A stretch of DNA of 64,000 nucleotides, taken from positions 55,068 to 119,067 of the forward strand of contig JBAMJV010001315.1 of assembly GCA_037951105.1 (NCBI GenBank), written 5' to 3'. Numbering within the stretch: the stretch's first letter is position 1; each line of letters opens with the position of its first letter. This DNA is from Echinarachnius parma (taxonomy: Eukaryota; Echinodermata; Echinoidea; Clypeasteroida; Echinarachniidae). Shown here piece by piece: positions 47,501 to 58,202 of this stretch. Both the position numbers and the translations under genes were made by a program. The notes under the pieces are model-generated. The model worked only from the letters and a program-made list of their open reading frames with translations, was not told the origin of the DNA and searched no databases.

Positions 47501-48868
47501 ATCAAGCACCAAGCAATTATCAATACGTACACCTTTGTTATTGTGCATTCAGTTGTATAACCACGGTTGACCGAGAGAAGGGGCATGGTATGGAGTTAGC
47601 GGGGTCAATATTGCTGGGGTACGTTTTACATATTTAAAGCGGAAATCTGTGCCTGATTTATTCATTGACCATTCTGCTCTAATCTGACAAAAGGAAGCAA
47701 CTGACGATTGGTAGTTTTCTTGTAAATAAGGATTTTTATTATATTTGTGCAGTTACTTCCTTTTGACCAATTAATTTCTCATGAATGGATTGTCAGGTGA
47801 CTTTATTGGTTCATCATTGTGTAGAGCATATCTCAATTACCTCACAACAAGTAAAAAGACTATCCATAAAATTGTCAGTTGCTTCAATTGTCAGATTAAG
47901 GCAGTATTAAAATAAGGAGAATAAGAGGCATAATTGGTGGAAATTTGATCAAAATCGGACAAGAAACACAGAAGTCATGCCTATTTGAACATCATGTAGA
48001 AATGAGCTATCATTTCAAAATCGCCGCCAAATGCAGCATCACTGACGAGCAAGTTGCCATGCCTTTAGTACATGAAAATACTCTTTTTCGTTACTAATAA
48101 TACATTTCTCTCTGCTTGTTTCACGAATTCATAGAAGAATATCGATGGGCCAACTACGAATTTGTAAGATCATAAATTTGATTTGTTGTTGAGAAAAGTT
48201 GAATTTTGTAAAATGTTCATGTAAAAGTCAAAATTGCTGTATAGTTGTATTGAGTATAGTTCATCCTGTCATAACTTTTTTATTGCTCAACCGTTGGGCT
48301 CATGTTGGCTCATAATCGTTCATATTAACTTTATTCAATAGCAAACATCACGTTTCTGGGGTGGAATCACCCTTTAAGGGGCCCACAAACATGTCCTGTA
48401 GTATTTGTATTGATTGGTGATTGATGCTATGACGGGCATGATTGGCTAGTTATCAGGCACCGACTTTATAGAAATTGACTAAAAAATGTAACCTGACATG
48501 GTGTCACTGAAGACGCCCTAAAACAAAAAAAAAACTACTGGACCAAAATTACTGTTCTTGGCACCAAATTTACTTTTAAAAGATCATCTATCCAGTAAAC
48601 CTAGTCGTTATGTTTCTTTATCATGTCAAGTACCATGCTTCTTGCCCAACACCCTGTATAGGCGAACAGTTACTGACAGTTCCTTCTTTCCTACTTGATC
48701 AATCTTCCTGCACAGACATGCGGTATGCCCCTCGACATCGCCGCCCTGCGGGAGGGCGCGGATCCGGGACGTCCCGAGAAGCCCGCCCTCGTTCGTCGTC
48801 GCTCTGCTTCTGACCAGGGAAACATTCATGGAGCGCTTTACTCGTACTCGTGGGAGAACAACCTATAG
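44497..48868 (+). CDS. Small secreted protein, 71 residues, two coding exons; family unknown
   Basis: Exon 1 (44497-44559) encodes MAAKLAIAVILLVALTSAVH plus E, a textbook signal peptide, from an ATG in strong context (ACCATGG) with donor GAG|GTAGGT in phase 0. Exon 2 (48716-48868) follows a pyrimidine-rich acceptor ('tcaatcttcctgcacag') and encodes 50 residues starting TCGMPLDIAALRE and ending GALYSYSWENNL before TAG. The mature protein has one cysteine (C23), a tribasic site RRR (48-50) and an acidic, aromatic C-terminus, a layout seen in neuropeptide or other prohormone precursors but also in simple secreted peptides. Exon 2 has strongly C/G-biased third positions in AT-rich surroundings, which argues for real coding. 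There is no amidation glycine. The 4.2-kb intron is filled with a dead LINE and MITEs; an extra phase 0-0 exon cannot be excluded. I recognise no homologue. Confidence 0.62.
44720..46440 (+). pseudogene. Degenerate non-LTR retrotransposon (reverse transcriptase relic)
   Basis: Translation in shifting frames gives the pre-RT region (KRAKRDFYTKVFDDVKNNLG, then KLINKLLNTKWQ), a PGIGSIANYVVK block, an SYRLISLL-like block, KQFGFR and HSTLHAS, and finally LQQGSILGPLLFMIYINDLH followed by LAGDTNIFF, where the catalytic YADD/FADD region has become LAGD. Stops (for example at 44819) and frameshifts show it is dead. A section (44785-44950) is repeated at 45135-45320. The MITE at 45469-46020 splits the RT domain. 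It lies within the intron of the secreted-protein gene. Confidence 0.85.
45469..46020. mobile_element. MITE with 'ATACCTGTAAAGTGTC' ends inside the LINE
   Basis: 'aagtcatacctgtaaagtgt' at 45469 is the inverse of 'acactttacaggtatcactt' ending about 46018. It separates the SYRLISLL motif from the following LSKMLEKCINTRL of the RT, so it inserted after the LINE. A relative is at 51969-52338. Confidence 0.85.
46481..46976. mobile_element. Complete 'GGGGTAGT' MITE, about 495 bp
   Basis: Left 'aaaggggtagtacagttttg'; right 'ccaaaattaaactacccctt'. It follows directly after the RT relic. It is the reference copy for the halves at 1357, 3374 and 7877, and for worn copies at 53985-54410 and 55620-56056. 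Confidence 0.85.
46977..47375. other. Intronic AT-rich interval
   Basis: Nothing recognised; short phrases may continue the LINE 3' part, but I could not read RT or RNase H motifs in it. Confidence 0.4.
47376..48658. mobile_element. Split 'GGGTGGCC' foldback element
   Basis: 47376-47640 ('taccaagaacagaagttttg', 'tcaatttctagacagttgg') is the left arm, and 48395-48658 ('gctatgacgggcatgattgg', 'gacatggtgtcactgaa') the right arm, of the element intact at 52433-52952. About 750 bp of unrelated sequence separates the arms, including an inverted repeat 'tctgacaaaaggaagcaact' (47682) against 47875-47900. Confidence 0.65.
48716..48868 (+). other. Terminal coding exon of the small secreted protein
   Basis: 50 codons plus TAG (48866-48868). 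It starts 58 bp after the end of a foldback element (about 48658). Other frames through it exist but lack the C/G third-position bias and the phase match to exon 1. Confidence 0.62.
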
Positions 48869-49230
48869 AATTATCCCTTGAAGTCACGTTACTGGGGATA
48901 TTACAATCATCTGTATGGATCTTCCAAGCCTTTACTGGTCACATACATGCACGTATGTAGAGGATTAGTCCTTCTCTACTATACGAAATTTCAGTCTTCT
49001 TGAGTTATGTCTTAAACAAATTATCAATCCCACTACGGTAACCTAGCGTACCATAATAATTATGGACTCTATGGGAAATGCAACGCTCATAGGCTATAGG
49101 GTTAAGCATATCATATCTTTGAATGACATGTGGCTAAGCTGGATACTTTTTCTCAGAGATTACGAGTAATATGGCCGTATTCGAGCCCCCTTTTGTGCAT
49201 CAATACTTCCTCCTTTTATGGTTCGGGTCA

Positions 49231-49236
49231 AATAAA
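49231..49236 (+). terminator. Candidate polyadenylation signal of the small secreted-protein gene
   Basis: AATAAA lies about 360 bp after the stop codon and is the first clear signal downstream. A long 3' UTR would be implied. Confidence 0.4.
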
Positions 49237-49734
49237 ATGGTATTAACTAAATCGTGTGTAAGTTATCATTTATAACAGATAATTATAATTCAACCACCCT
49301 TGAATGGTAGATAGATATCTTAACGGCTAAGTAAGAAGGCTGTTTTCAATTAAAGAGCAGCTGTAAACGCAAGATGGCGCCCTACATAGACTACTAAAAA
49401 TGTCAATCATTTCGTATTAAATATTTAGTAATTATTTGATTGCTTTTTACAATAATATTTTACAGCCAAAGAACAGTATCCATGATGTCAGGAATCGATG
49501 GAAATTTGTTTTATTGGGCAAACTGAAAAGGGGGACATTATCGGGCTACAGATACCTCGATGAAGATATTTTTCACATTTTGAAAGCAAAAATTCAAATG
49601 TTGCGAGATTATTGTCTTATGTGTAATAAAATACAATTTAAAAACTAGTCTGAGAATAGATGGACTTGAAACATATTTAACTGAAATTATATAGATATTT
49701 AGACCTCAAAATAATAATCAGTCGCTACGACCGT

Positions 49735-50179
49735 TTAAAGGGGACCACCAGGCAAAGAACAACACATTATTATATATTTTGGTACCGTTTTGTGATATCA
49801 AATAGATACCCAACATTTTGCAAAGGGTTGTGTAATTCATAAACAAAGCAATTAATTTCCACCACTTACGGGAACCACTGCTATTTCCTGGTTCCATACG
49901 GGCCAACAATTTGCGAGTGTGCCAATGCTATTCACGCGCACGTTTGTAAACAAAAGATTCCCGGGCGATTCGTTCGCTCTGCACACGTTGCAATTCACCG
50001 CACACATAGCAGTCTGCATAATTCAGACCACATGAACGCATGCTTTAGAATGGTGATGCGTTTCCAATTATATATTTTTTCTGGAAACATATTTTTGTGA
50101 ACTTGTTGATGGAATGGAATACTAAAGATGTTACCTTTCTTTAATAACAATATTATTTTTGGGTGGTGGTACCCTTTAA
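49735..50179 (+). mobile_element. Complete 'ACCACCAGG' MITE, about 445 bp
   Basis: TTAAAGGGGACCACCAGGCA at the left and GGGTGGTGGTACCCTTTAA at the right. Same element as 9914-10353 in the opposite orientation. Confidence 0.85.
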
Positions 50180-50610
50180 GTTGTCTGGAATTTGCAGACT
50201 CTTAACTTTTGTATTTCGTCTTTGTATTTGATATTCACAACCAAATATAAAATTTCACGTGGGTTAAGCACAACCGAAGTGATTCAATCAGATTGTAGAA
50301 GATTTTAGAACCTACTGCCATTTTATTGGCAAATTCGAACTCAAATTCGAAGTCGATTTTGTCTAGTTTGATGTTTAAGTATAAATCTATTTTCTTTAAA
50401 ATGTCGCCATGATCATATTTGAAAGCTATGAATAATGATGATACATAATTAGTTATGGCCGTTAATCACGTTGCATTTAAAATGTGTCAGGAGATTCAAG
50501 AATTCGTTGCAATCAAAGTGTATAACTATAATTCATAGTATCCAAGGAAACAATCATCACAATAGAATCAATAACAGCAATCTTAAAATGTGTGTTTTAC
50601 ATTGTATATA
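50180..50610. other. Non-coding interval
   Basis: No gene, TIR or tandem structure recognised. Confidence 0.4.
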
Positions 50611-51016
50611 TAGGTTTTCCCGCTCAATTTCGCGATTGTGTCAATCGAATTGATAATAGGAGCTGCAAACGAATTCGCGCGATTTGCGATCGCCGTACCA
50701 AAGCAGCATTCGAATTCGTAAATAGTCGTTCAAAATCACGTAGGAGCAAGTGAATTTGCACAAAGTGCATACCTTTTCATCAATGGTCATTCGAATTCGC
50801 GAAAGGCCGTTGACAGTTGGCTGCACATTCGCGAATTCGAATGCCCATAAATTAACTTCTGTGTCTATTCACGAAAGCGTGTGCGTATGCATGAATTCGC
50901 ATGCACGTATTCGGAATTTGGAAGACCGATACCAACGATTACGCGGCATCGCGCGAATTCGAATGACCCTAAATGAATTCGATTGAAAAAAGTGGAAAAT
51001 TGAGCGGGAAAACCTA
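50611..51016. mobile_element. 406-bp element with 'TAGGTTTTCCCGCTCAATTT' ends
   Basis: TAGGTTTTCCCGCTCA at 50611 and TGAGCGGGAAAACCTA ending at 51016 are perfect inverted repeats; TATA/TA flanks are compatible with a TA target. The interior repeats 'gaattcgcg' and 'cgaattcg' in many places. No transposase. Confidence 0.88.
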
Positions 51017-51968
51017 TATTATCAAGTTCACTCATATTCGATTGATAGCCTATCTATGTCTGTATTCATTTTTATTATTTGGAAGTGGTTGTATTGCACT
51101 TGGATAAGTTTATTGTCATTTTTATTAAACCGACTTGTCTTTTCAATTATTCAGTATCAAGATAAATAATTGTACACTGTGTAATAATTAACAAATAAAA
51201 CCAACTCAAACAAATACAAACTATAGATATTCACGGGTCTTGCTCTGTTGGTATAATTACATTCAAAATAACGGTTTATCATATTAACCCGTTCGGGATT
51301 TTATAGAGGATGCATGCTAACCAAAACAGTTAGTCTTGAACGGGTTAAAGCCAAATAACAGTATTGAGATACGCCCACTTCACAGCTTGTTCCGCCCATC
51401 TTCGCCGGGTTGAGTACCCGCGTGATAACCCGCCCGGCTGCGCGTGCAGTGCTCGCGGCGCATGAAGTTAACATCTGTGGTTGAATTTAATCTTAAGTTA
51501 TATGCTTATTTTAATTTCTAACATTTTATTGCTCAAATAGTCAATTTCAAAACAGTGTTGTACAACGTTTTACAGTTACAGATCATAATGACATTATACT
51601 TCACATTGGTAGTTTTAAGAACATCACTATTACGGTATATTATAATAACTCTTGCCGATCAAAAAAGAAAAAAATGTCGATTATTTCCATCATTAATCTA
51701 TTCATGAACTCCATCTTCGCAACCGGTATAATAATTGTTAAACAATATATACTTAGCTAAAGTAAGAAATTTACTTAGCATTTTCTAGGCTGAGAACTCG
51801 ACTTTTTAAATTTATTCTTCAGTAAAACAAAATGTAAATGTAATCTTTTAAGACATTATGCCATCAACATTTTTGTAAGATTTTCAGTTGATGAATTAAT
51901 CAAATCTCAATTACTTACTTAAGTACAATTTTGACTTAAGTATGGAATTGAATACCGGCCCAGGCCAC

Positions 51969-52338
51969 TTAAAGTGAAACCAGTAAAGTGTCTAACTCCA
52001 CGAAAATAACTTGTTGCTTCTACATTTCTCTTTTACCGTGTTGTTTGGCTTATGGTAAGAGAATAATAAAATAGGGTTAGATTTGTTTTAATGCCCCTTT
52101 AGTATGACGATATCTATCATTGATAATCATTCTACTCAAGAGCGTTAATGAATGGTCATAAACCTCATACACGTCATACAGTAATTCGTTGTAAAAGCTG
52201 ACGCAAATGTTCGCTTTTTTAACCAGGAAAGCAGTGTTCTTTTTCAATGATACTTTCACACATAATTCGGACATATCTTACAATGATTAAGGATTGAATT
52301 TTGGGCAATATCTGACACTTTACAGGTGCACCTTTAAG
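51969..52338. mobile_element. MITE related to the one inside the LINE
   Basis: 'ttaaagtgaaaccagtaaag' at the left and 'gacactttacaggtgcacct' at the right; the interior 'taccgtgttgtttggcttat' is shared with 45469-46020. Confidence 0.78.
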
Positions 52339-52368
52339 GAGGATATATTATTGTTGGTTGCTAACTTC

Positions 52369-52413
52369 AACCCTAACCTTAACCCTAACCCTTACCCTAA
52401 TCCTAACCCTGAC
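52369..52413. repeat. Interstitial telomere-like CCCTAA repeats
   Basis: CCCTAA, CCTTAA, CCCTTA and CCCTGA variants in tandem for about 45 bp. TTAGGG/CCCTAA is the usual animal telomere repeat; here it is short, degenerate and inside a transposon-like unit, so not a chromosome end. Confidence 0.8.
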
Positions 52414-52432
52414 CATACATTTAGTGGCTATA

Positions 52433-52952
52433 CAGGGTGGCCAAAAAAACACGGAACGAGGCACTTCCCAAAATATAGTGACGAAATGATTATATCCGGA
52501 TATAAAAAACGATACCAAGAACAGTCATTTTGGTCATGTAGTTTTTGTTTTAGGGCGCTGTGAGCGACACCATGTCAGGTTCCCATTTTTGTCAATTTGT
52601 ACCAAGTCAGTGTCTGATAAATCGCACTTACTGCCCGTCATAGCATCGAACAATGAGCAATACGCGCGCCATTGTTAGTGTCCATTCAGCTGTGTTCCGA
52701 GAGAATGGGCATAGTTGTTCGGTACTATGACGGGCAGTAAGTCCGATTTATCAGGCACTGACTTGGTAAAATTGACAAAAATGGGAACCTGACATGGTGT
52801 GACTCACAGCGCCCTAAAACAAAGACTACACGACCAAATTGACTGTTCTTGGTATAATTTCTTATTGGAAAAGACACCCTATCTGATGGACATAATCATT
52901 TTGTTACTGTATTTTGGGAAGTGCCCCGTTCTGTGTTTTTTGGGGCCACCCT
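52433..52952. mobile_element. 520-bp 'GGGTGGCC' foldback element
   Basis: CAGGGTGGCCAAAAAAACAC pairs with the complement of GTGTTTTTTGGGGCCACCCT. The arms pair nearly end to end ('agggcgctgtgagc' with 'tcacagcgcccta'). Partial copies at 24110-24300 and 47376-48658. Confidence 0.88.
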
Positions 52953-53257
52953 TTATTGGTGAGATTTAGTAGCTAAAAGGGTCTATTGGTAGATTTAGTG
53001 GCTATAAGTTAGATTTATTGGCTATAGTTAGATTTAGTGGTTATGGACTGTGGGCAGTATGAAAATAGCAGTTAGCAACCAAAAATAATATAGTGCAGGA
53101 TTGCCTAATTATAATGTCGTAGTTACTAGTCACGTACGTTACCGTAATAATGCTTTGCATACATTAGTTGAAATGGTTGATTAGATGTTAACGTCTGAAA
53201 TGTGAAAATTGCGTGTTGGCGTCAGATAATCTAATGCAAGTTATTTCCAAGGTCTTA

Positions 53258-54410
53258 AAGGGTCTTAGTAACATTGTCCATATCCTCAAAATCCAATTGA
53301 AATTCTAGCGGTTCCCTCATACCTTGTTGTATTCGTATTAACAAAAAAAGCATAGGACAGGTTTCGGTTTTTCTAATATCCCTTTCGTTAAAAAGATATT
53401 TACGATTGAAGTGTTCAGATGTCAAATTATCCAATGGCTCGTCAGAACCGTGTACAAAGTGAGTGCAATAAGTTAGTGAATATCACTTTGCATTTTTGCT
53501 CATTACTCGGCCATATAACGTCCATTTTACTTGAAATGTTCACACAACACCCAGTGGACATATCAGATAACAACAATATACATTGTATCAACCACTCATC
53601 ACTTTTTCCTAACGATCAAACAATACGTCAGGGGTAGACGGGGTGTAGCGGGGTCGGACTGATTGGGGGTGTGTGTGGGGGGGGGGGGGGGGGGAGGGGT
53701 TGGGCACGCGAATGATTGGAGGCAAAAATGGGTGACGGTATTAAAAACACTTCGAACTTGTGAAGCCAAAAATCAACGCGCGCGCACGAAGGCGATATCT
53801 CAAAATATAATTAATATATCGCAAATCTGATCATCGCATCGGAATCTGCACTATTTTCTCAATATGTAAGTAAAATTTCAAGAAATTTGAATGATTTTTA
53901 AATCTTAAACTGTCGGAAATGTTTTAGGGTGCCGATGCGGGGGTCACTCAATCATACGTGTTTTCACTCAACAGTAGTGCTTTAAAGGTACTTCGCGAAA
54001 TGCCCTTGACATTAATTGGTTGGTTTTAATTCCATTTGAAAGTTCCTTGAATAAAACATGTAAAATGAGAATCATTTTCTTTTAAATGCTCTCATAGTTG
54101 AAAATTTTGATTTCAAGATATTTTTATTAATAAGTCTACAAAAAATACAAAAAAATGCTTATAGACTACTTTAAAAAAAGAATCTAAAATAGGTTTTTAA
54201 ATAGTTGTTGATGATATCTCTATTGAATCATTATTTTAAAAAAAACATCAAATGCACAATTTTGTATGAAAAAATGGCTAAAACCAATGAGTTTTCAGAG
54301 AGCGCACTCTTTAGTTGTAACGGTTATAACTATTAGTTTGTACCGTATATGATGCAGGTTTTGGTTACTAAAGTTAAGTTTGACCAATACTCAACTATCC
54401 CTTTAAGGGA
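53258..54410. other. Stacked MITE remnants and a G tract
   Basis: 53258-53600 is a 'GGGACTTAGTAAC'-family copy without its right end. A 'gtcggactgattggggg' hAT-like end with a G run is at 53651-53697. About 54140-54410 recalls the left half of the 'GGGGTAGT' MITE in reverse, ending 'caactatccctttaa'. No gene. Confidence 0.6.
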
Positions 54411-54800
54411 ACCAACACCCTAAAATGATTCGTATTAATAAAATGTAACCGTTTTTGTAGTCTATTCCACCAACAAGTTCAGAAATATAGGTTTCTAGGC
54501 AAATTATTCAATTGAAACACTCATCACCATACTAAAAGTGCCTGTGTTCATGGGCCTGCAGAAGAAGACTAACTATTGTCTAGGGGTTAAGCGTCTTCCA
54601 TGGTTCTAATTGTCTCTAAACGTACGCATGTGTAGAATTGGAGCACTAGCAGACTTTTGCCGCGCACGGAACCATAAGGCAATGTTGATTCTTTAAGTAT
54701 CGGTGATTAATAGTATCGTTTATTGGCTATATATTTATTATAAAACAACAGTTCCAAAACATATAAGCCTGTGCTTTTCTTTGCGTGGTGGTCTTCTTTA
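54411..54800 (-). mobile_element. Worn 'ACCACC' family MITE
   Basis: 'aagggaaccaacaccctaaa' to 'tttgcgtggtggtcttcttt'; same organisation as 25030-25456. Confidence 0.65.
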
Positions 54801-55229
54801 GGTTGTCGTTCTGTGTCTGAAAGCCTTCATGTTTGAATTATGAATTGTATATTTTGTAATTGAAATATCAAATTGTACTCAAATACACTTTTTGTATTCC
54901 TCTCTTAATAGTTTCCTTTATAATTATGCGCAATGAGACTTTATTAAAATTGCGTTTTACTAGAATTGATTATTATTATTATTATTATCGTATTCCTTCC
55001 ATTGCTATTTCCATTTCCGGGCCGAACTAAGTAATGCTTTAATATAAAAAGTAGTTTATATAGTTCTCAATTGCCACCGATCGTGTCGCCATCTGTAGTT
55101 GAACTGTTGCCAGTGTGATTCGTACATGGACGTGTTATAATCATATCAAACTATTCACGTCTGCGTGCCAACAACCTGATTCAATCACTACTATGTTAAA
55201 ATACGTTATGGTAGAGTGTGTTTATATAT
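54801..55229. other. Non-coding interval
   Basis: A short ATT microsatellite at 54969-54988. Otherwise nothing recognised. Confidence 0.4.
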
Positions 55230-55616
55230 TAAAGGGATCCAGTAACATTGTCAAATCCACGAAACTTACTTAAACAGTGGTTCTATCATACCTTGTTGTA
55301 TTTGTATTACCAATAGAAGCAACAGGTTTTAATTTAATTGACTAATTAATTTTCCGTTTGAAATTCGTTAAAAGATATATATATATATCAACGATTAAAG
55401 TGTTCGGATTTTTAATTATCCACTTGATATATATAACTGTGCATAATGTCAGTGAAATGAGTTAGCGAATGTCACTTTGCATTTTCGCTCATTATTTGAC
55501 CATATAACTTCCTTAACGTCTATTTTCACACATTATTTTAGTGGACATATCAGATTACAAAAATACACATTTTATAAACCATTCACCACTTGTTGAACAT
55601 GTCATCAAAGTTACTA
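55230..55616. mobile_element. 'GGGACTTAGTAAC'-family MITE
   Basis: 'ttaaagggatccagtaacat' at the left and 'catcaaagttactagatcct' at the right; (TA)n at 55376-55389. Flanked on the right by a worn 'GGGGTAGT' MITE (55620-56056). Confidence 0.7.
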
Positions 55617-56057
55617 GATCCTAATGACAGATTTTATGACAGAATAAACTTTATTTGATCAGAATCGGTTCAGAAATGGCTGAAATATCTATAAACATAA
55701 CCATTTGTAATAATTGTGGGGCCCCACAAATGACAAATATTAGATTATTTTGAACCTGCGTTAATTTCTTTTTTAATGCTTCCTCTTTTCAAAAATTTAC
55801 AAAAGAAGTTTTTAAATAGTTAGCTCTCTATCTAATCACTATTTTAACAAAACATCACATGCACAATATTGTATTTAAAATGTTGAAACCAATGAGTTTT
55901 TAGAGAACGCCCATGAGAGTTTTAACGGCTCTTTTTTTATGATAACAGGCTTTTTACTTAGTCATTTGTAATCTTGTATTCCTTTCAAGCATGATGAAAT
56001 TATAACTGTTAGTTTGTATGTAATTGTGCAGGTTTTGGTTACTAAAATTCAGTTTTA

Positions 56058-56441
56058 AGGGACTTGGTAACATTGTCAAAATCCTCAAAATCCAATTGGA
56101 ATTCTAGCGGTTCCATCATTCCTTGTTTTATTCGTATTAACAATAAAATCATGGGACAGGTTTCTTTTTTTTTCAAATTTCCCTTTCGTTACAAAGATAT
56201 GTACGATTGAAGTGTTAAGATGTTGAATAATCCACTGGATCGTCAAAACCGTGTACAACGTGAGTGCAATGAATTAGTGAATATCACTTTGCTTTTTTGC
56301 TCATTACTCAGCCATATAACGTCCATTTAACTTGAAATGTTCACACAACACCCAGTGGACATATCAGATAACAACAATACACATTGTATCAACCACTCAT
56401 CACTTTTTGCACATGTCAACAAAGTTACTAGATCCCTTTAA
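56058..56441. mobile_element. 'GGGACTTAGTAAC'-family MITE
   Basis: 'aagggacttggtaacattgt' to 'aacaaagttactagatccct'; the closest relative is the fragment at 53258-53600. A frame at 56332-56601 lies partly in it and is not conserved. Confidence 0.78.
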
Positions 56442-56699
56442 CCTGTTAACCAAAACTGTACTCTCTTTACCAAAACTCAACTATGATAGTTTAAGGTTCA
56501 TCGTGGGACTAATTCCGTGGGAAATATTGAAACAGGTATTTGTCGTGTACTTGCACGATCACTACCATATATGGTGGTATTCCCATCTAACCCAATCGTG
56601 ACGTCATCAGCGTTATACATCGATAACGATGGATAATTATGAGGTATAATTATAGTAAATTTGTAAGCTTCACTGTATACAACTTCTCGATGTAAATGT

Positions 56700-56989
56700 T
56701 AGTTAAAGTTAAAGTCTTTCCCGTACCAATGTTGGCACATAAGGCGGCGCCTATCTCCGTTTCAATAGCCCTAGGCCACACGTCTACTAAATGTAGCGAA
56801 AGTTACAGAAGGGGGCTAGTCCTCTGGTAACTCGTGTGATTAACTTTCCCTTCTCCATTCTATAAATGCCAAGTGTCTGGCTAGAAGGCTGAAGGTACCA
56901 TTTTTAAAGTCTTTGGTATGACCCGGTCTGGGTTCGAACCCGGTACCTCCCGTGCATGAGGCGGACACTCTAACCGCTAAGCCACCATG
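56700..56989 (-). mobile_element. tRNA-derived SINE with 14-bp target duplication
   Basis: A perfect duplication CTCGATGTAAATGT flanks it (56686-56699 and 56990-57003). Read on the minus strand from 56989, the head has an A box (TGGCTTAGCGGTTAGAG), an anticodon-like CTCATGC loop and a B box (GGGTTCGAACCC), followed by a body and a short TTTAACTTTAACT tail at 56701-56713. It is about 290 bp. RNA polymerase III promoter boxes look intact. Confidence 0.93.
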
Positions 56990-57003
56990 CTCGATGTAAA
57001 TGT

Positions 57004-58036
57004 ATATGTGGTTCAATCACGAAAGTTAAGTAACTTATCCTGCTTCAGTAAGTAAATAGGCATTTAATTATACTCAACTCGGTGTATTATACAAGTTGCA
57101 TCACAAAGGTTTTATTCCAAACTCGACGGTTTGTGAGTCGGTGGAGGGCCTGTTACACCCCACTAATCAAACTCGAATATTATTCTGATAACATTGTACA
57201 GGAACGAAATAATACACATTTCCTTCCGAAACTTTCCAATTGTTTGTATTAGAATGGTTTGTAAAAGTTTATAAGATGTCCCTTTGATTTACTTAGTCAT
57301 AATTAAGAGTCAATGACGTAATACCGAGGGCTGGAGGACAATTTTTGCCGATCAAATTATGATAAAACATGTAAAAGAGATATCATTATTAGGTAGGTAT
57401 TAGATAGTGGAGTAGTTTAGTCGGACTGATTAGGGGCACGCGAATTATTAAAGGGGACCACCGGGCATTATATAACCAATGCTTAGTTGTTTTGGTTCCT
57501 ATAATTGAATATCAATCATACTCTCATGGGGTCTGATATGTTTGTGTAATTTGAGAACAATGCAATTAACTACTACGACCTACGGAACCACAGCTATTCA
57601 GTGGTTCGCGCGCGCGACTTTTGTTTGCACGACCGCTCAATCACAGCTTATGTATTTTTTGAAGATATTCCCTTTGGCTTTTTTGGTCAAATTATTGGAG
57701 GGTAGTCATGGTAGTGGCGTAGCGTAGTCGGACCGTTCTACAACGGCAGTTGGTGTCATACTTTTGTGAGTCGGACTGCTTTGGTGCACGGTAATTATTG
57801 AGCGGTCACAGCGGATGTATTTATTTTTCCCTTTTTTTTTTTTTTTTTTACAGATCTTCCCCTTATGTGCTTTTTGTGTTTTTGTCAAATTATTTGTGGC
57901 GCCACTGGGTTAAGGTTAAAGATATAAAGAATCAAGTTGTGTAACTGTTTGCCCCTTCAACATAATTTATATGCTTACTAAACTCCACTCCACTCCGAGC
58001 ATAATTATAACATAAAGAGGTGTGAAGAGGTGATCT
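57004..58036. other. Non-coding interval with MITE pieces
   Basis: 57449-57540 is a left fragment of the 'ACCACCAGG' MITE. 57711-57910 has hAT-like ends ('tagtggcgtagcgtagtcgg' and 'gtggcgccactggg') and a T tract (57831-57850). No gene. Confidence 0.5.
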
Positions 58037-58202
58037 GGGCCCCGTTGCAGAATGAGATACAATCGATTGTAAGTTAGGATTGATTGTAAGTCAGAAAATA
58101 AGCGCGTTTCAACCAATCAGATTTGCGCATCTAGCACACGTGATCTGACTTACGATTAATTATAACTTACAATCGATTGTATCTCTTTCTGCAACGGGGC
58201 CC
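58037..58202. mobile_element. Intact 166-bp palindromic 'ATCGATTGTA' MITE
   Basis: GGGCCCCGTTGCAGAA at the left and its inverse ending 58202; inside, 'gatacaatcgattgtaagtt' is mirrored. The centre contains 'acgattaattataac', the TTAA that was hit in the paralogue at 41330-42244. Confidence 0.92.

Larger units (their letters stand above)
52344..53092. mobile_element. Element with 'TATATTATTKTTGGTTGCTAACT' ends and telomere-like repeats
   Basis: The left tip at 52344 and right tip ending at 53092 match over about 24 bp in inverse orientation. Left subterminal: about eight degenerate CCCTAA units (52369-52413). Right subterminal: degenerate 'tagatttagtggctata' repeats (52965-53045). The GGGTGGCC foldback (52433-52952) is inserted between. 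Confidence 0.75.
51030..53250. repeat. Segmental duplicate, right copy
   Basis: Blocks at 51035-51470, 51535-51740 and 53140-53250 match 39950-40450, 42845-43110 and 43185-43265 in order. Intervening DNA differs because of separate insertions: the AGTCAAACCTG element on the left copy; the MITEs at 51969-52338 and 52344-53092 on the right copy. Confidence 0.7.

Noticed and set aside
48610..48829. Frames of 67 codons on both strands over the second exon of the small secreted protein
   Set aside because: They start upstream of the splice acceptor or run antisense; only the phase 0 plus frame fits exon 1 and shows codon bias.
52369..52413. Chromosome end (telomere)
   Set aside because: Only about 45 bp of degenerate CCCTAA with unique DNA on both sides.
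56925..56989. tRNA gene with A and B boxes on the minus strand
   Set aside because: The cloverleaf is imperfect in the anticodon stem and the sequence is the head of a 290-bp SINE with a target duplication, so it is not a functional tRNA gene.
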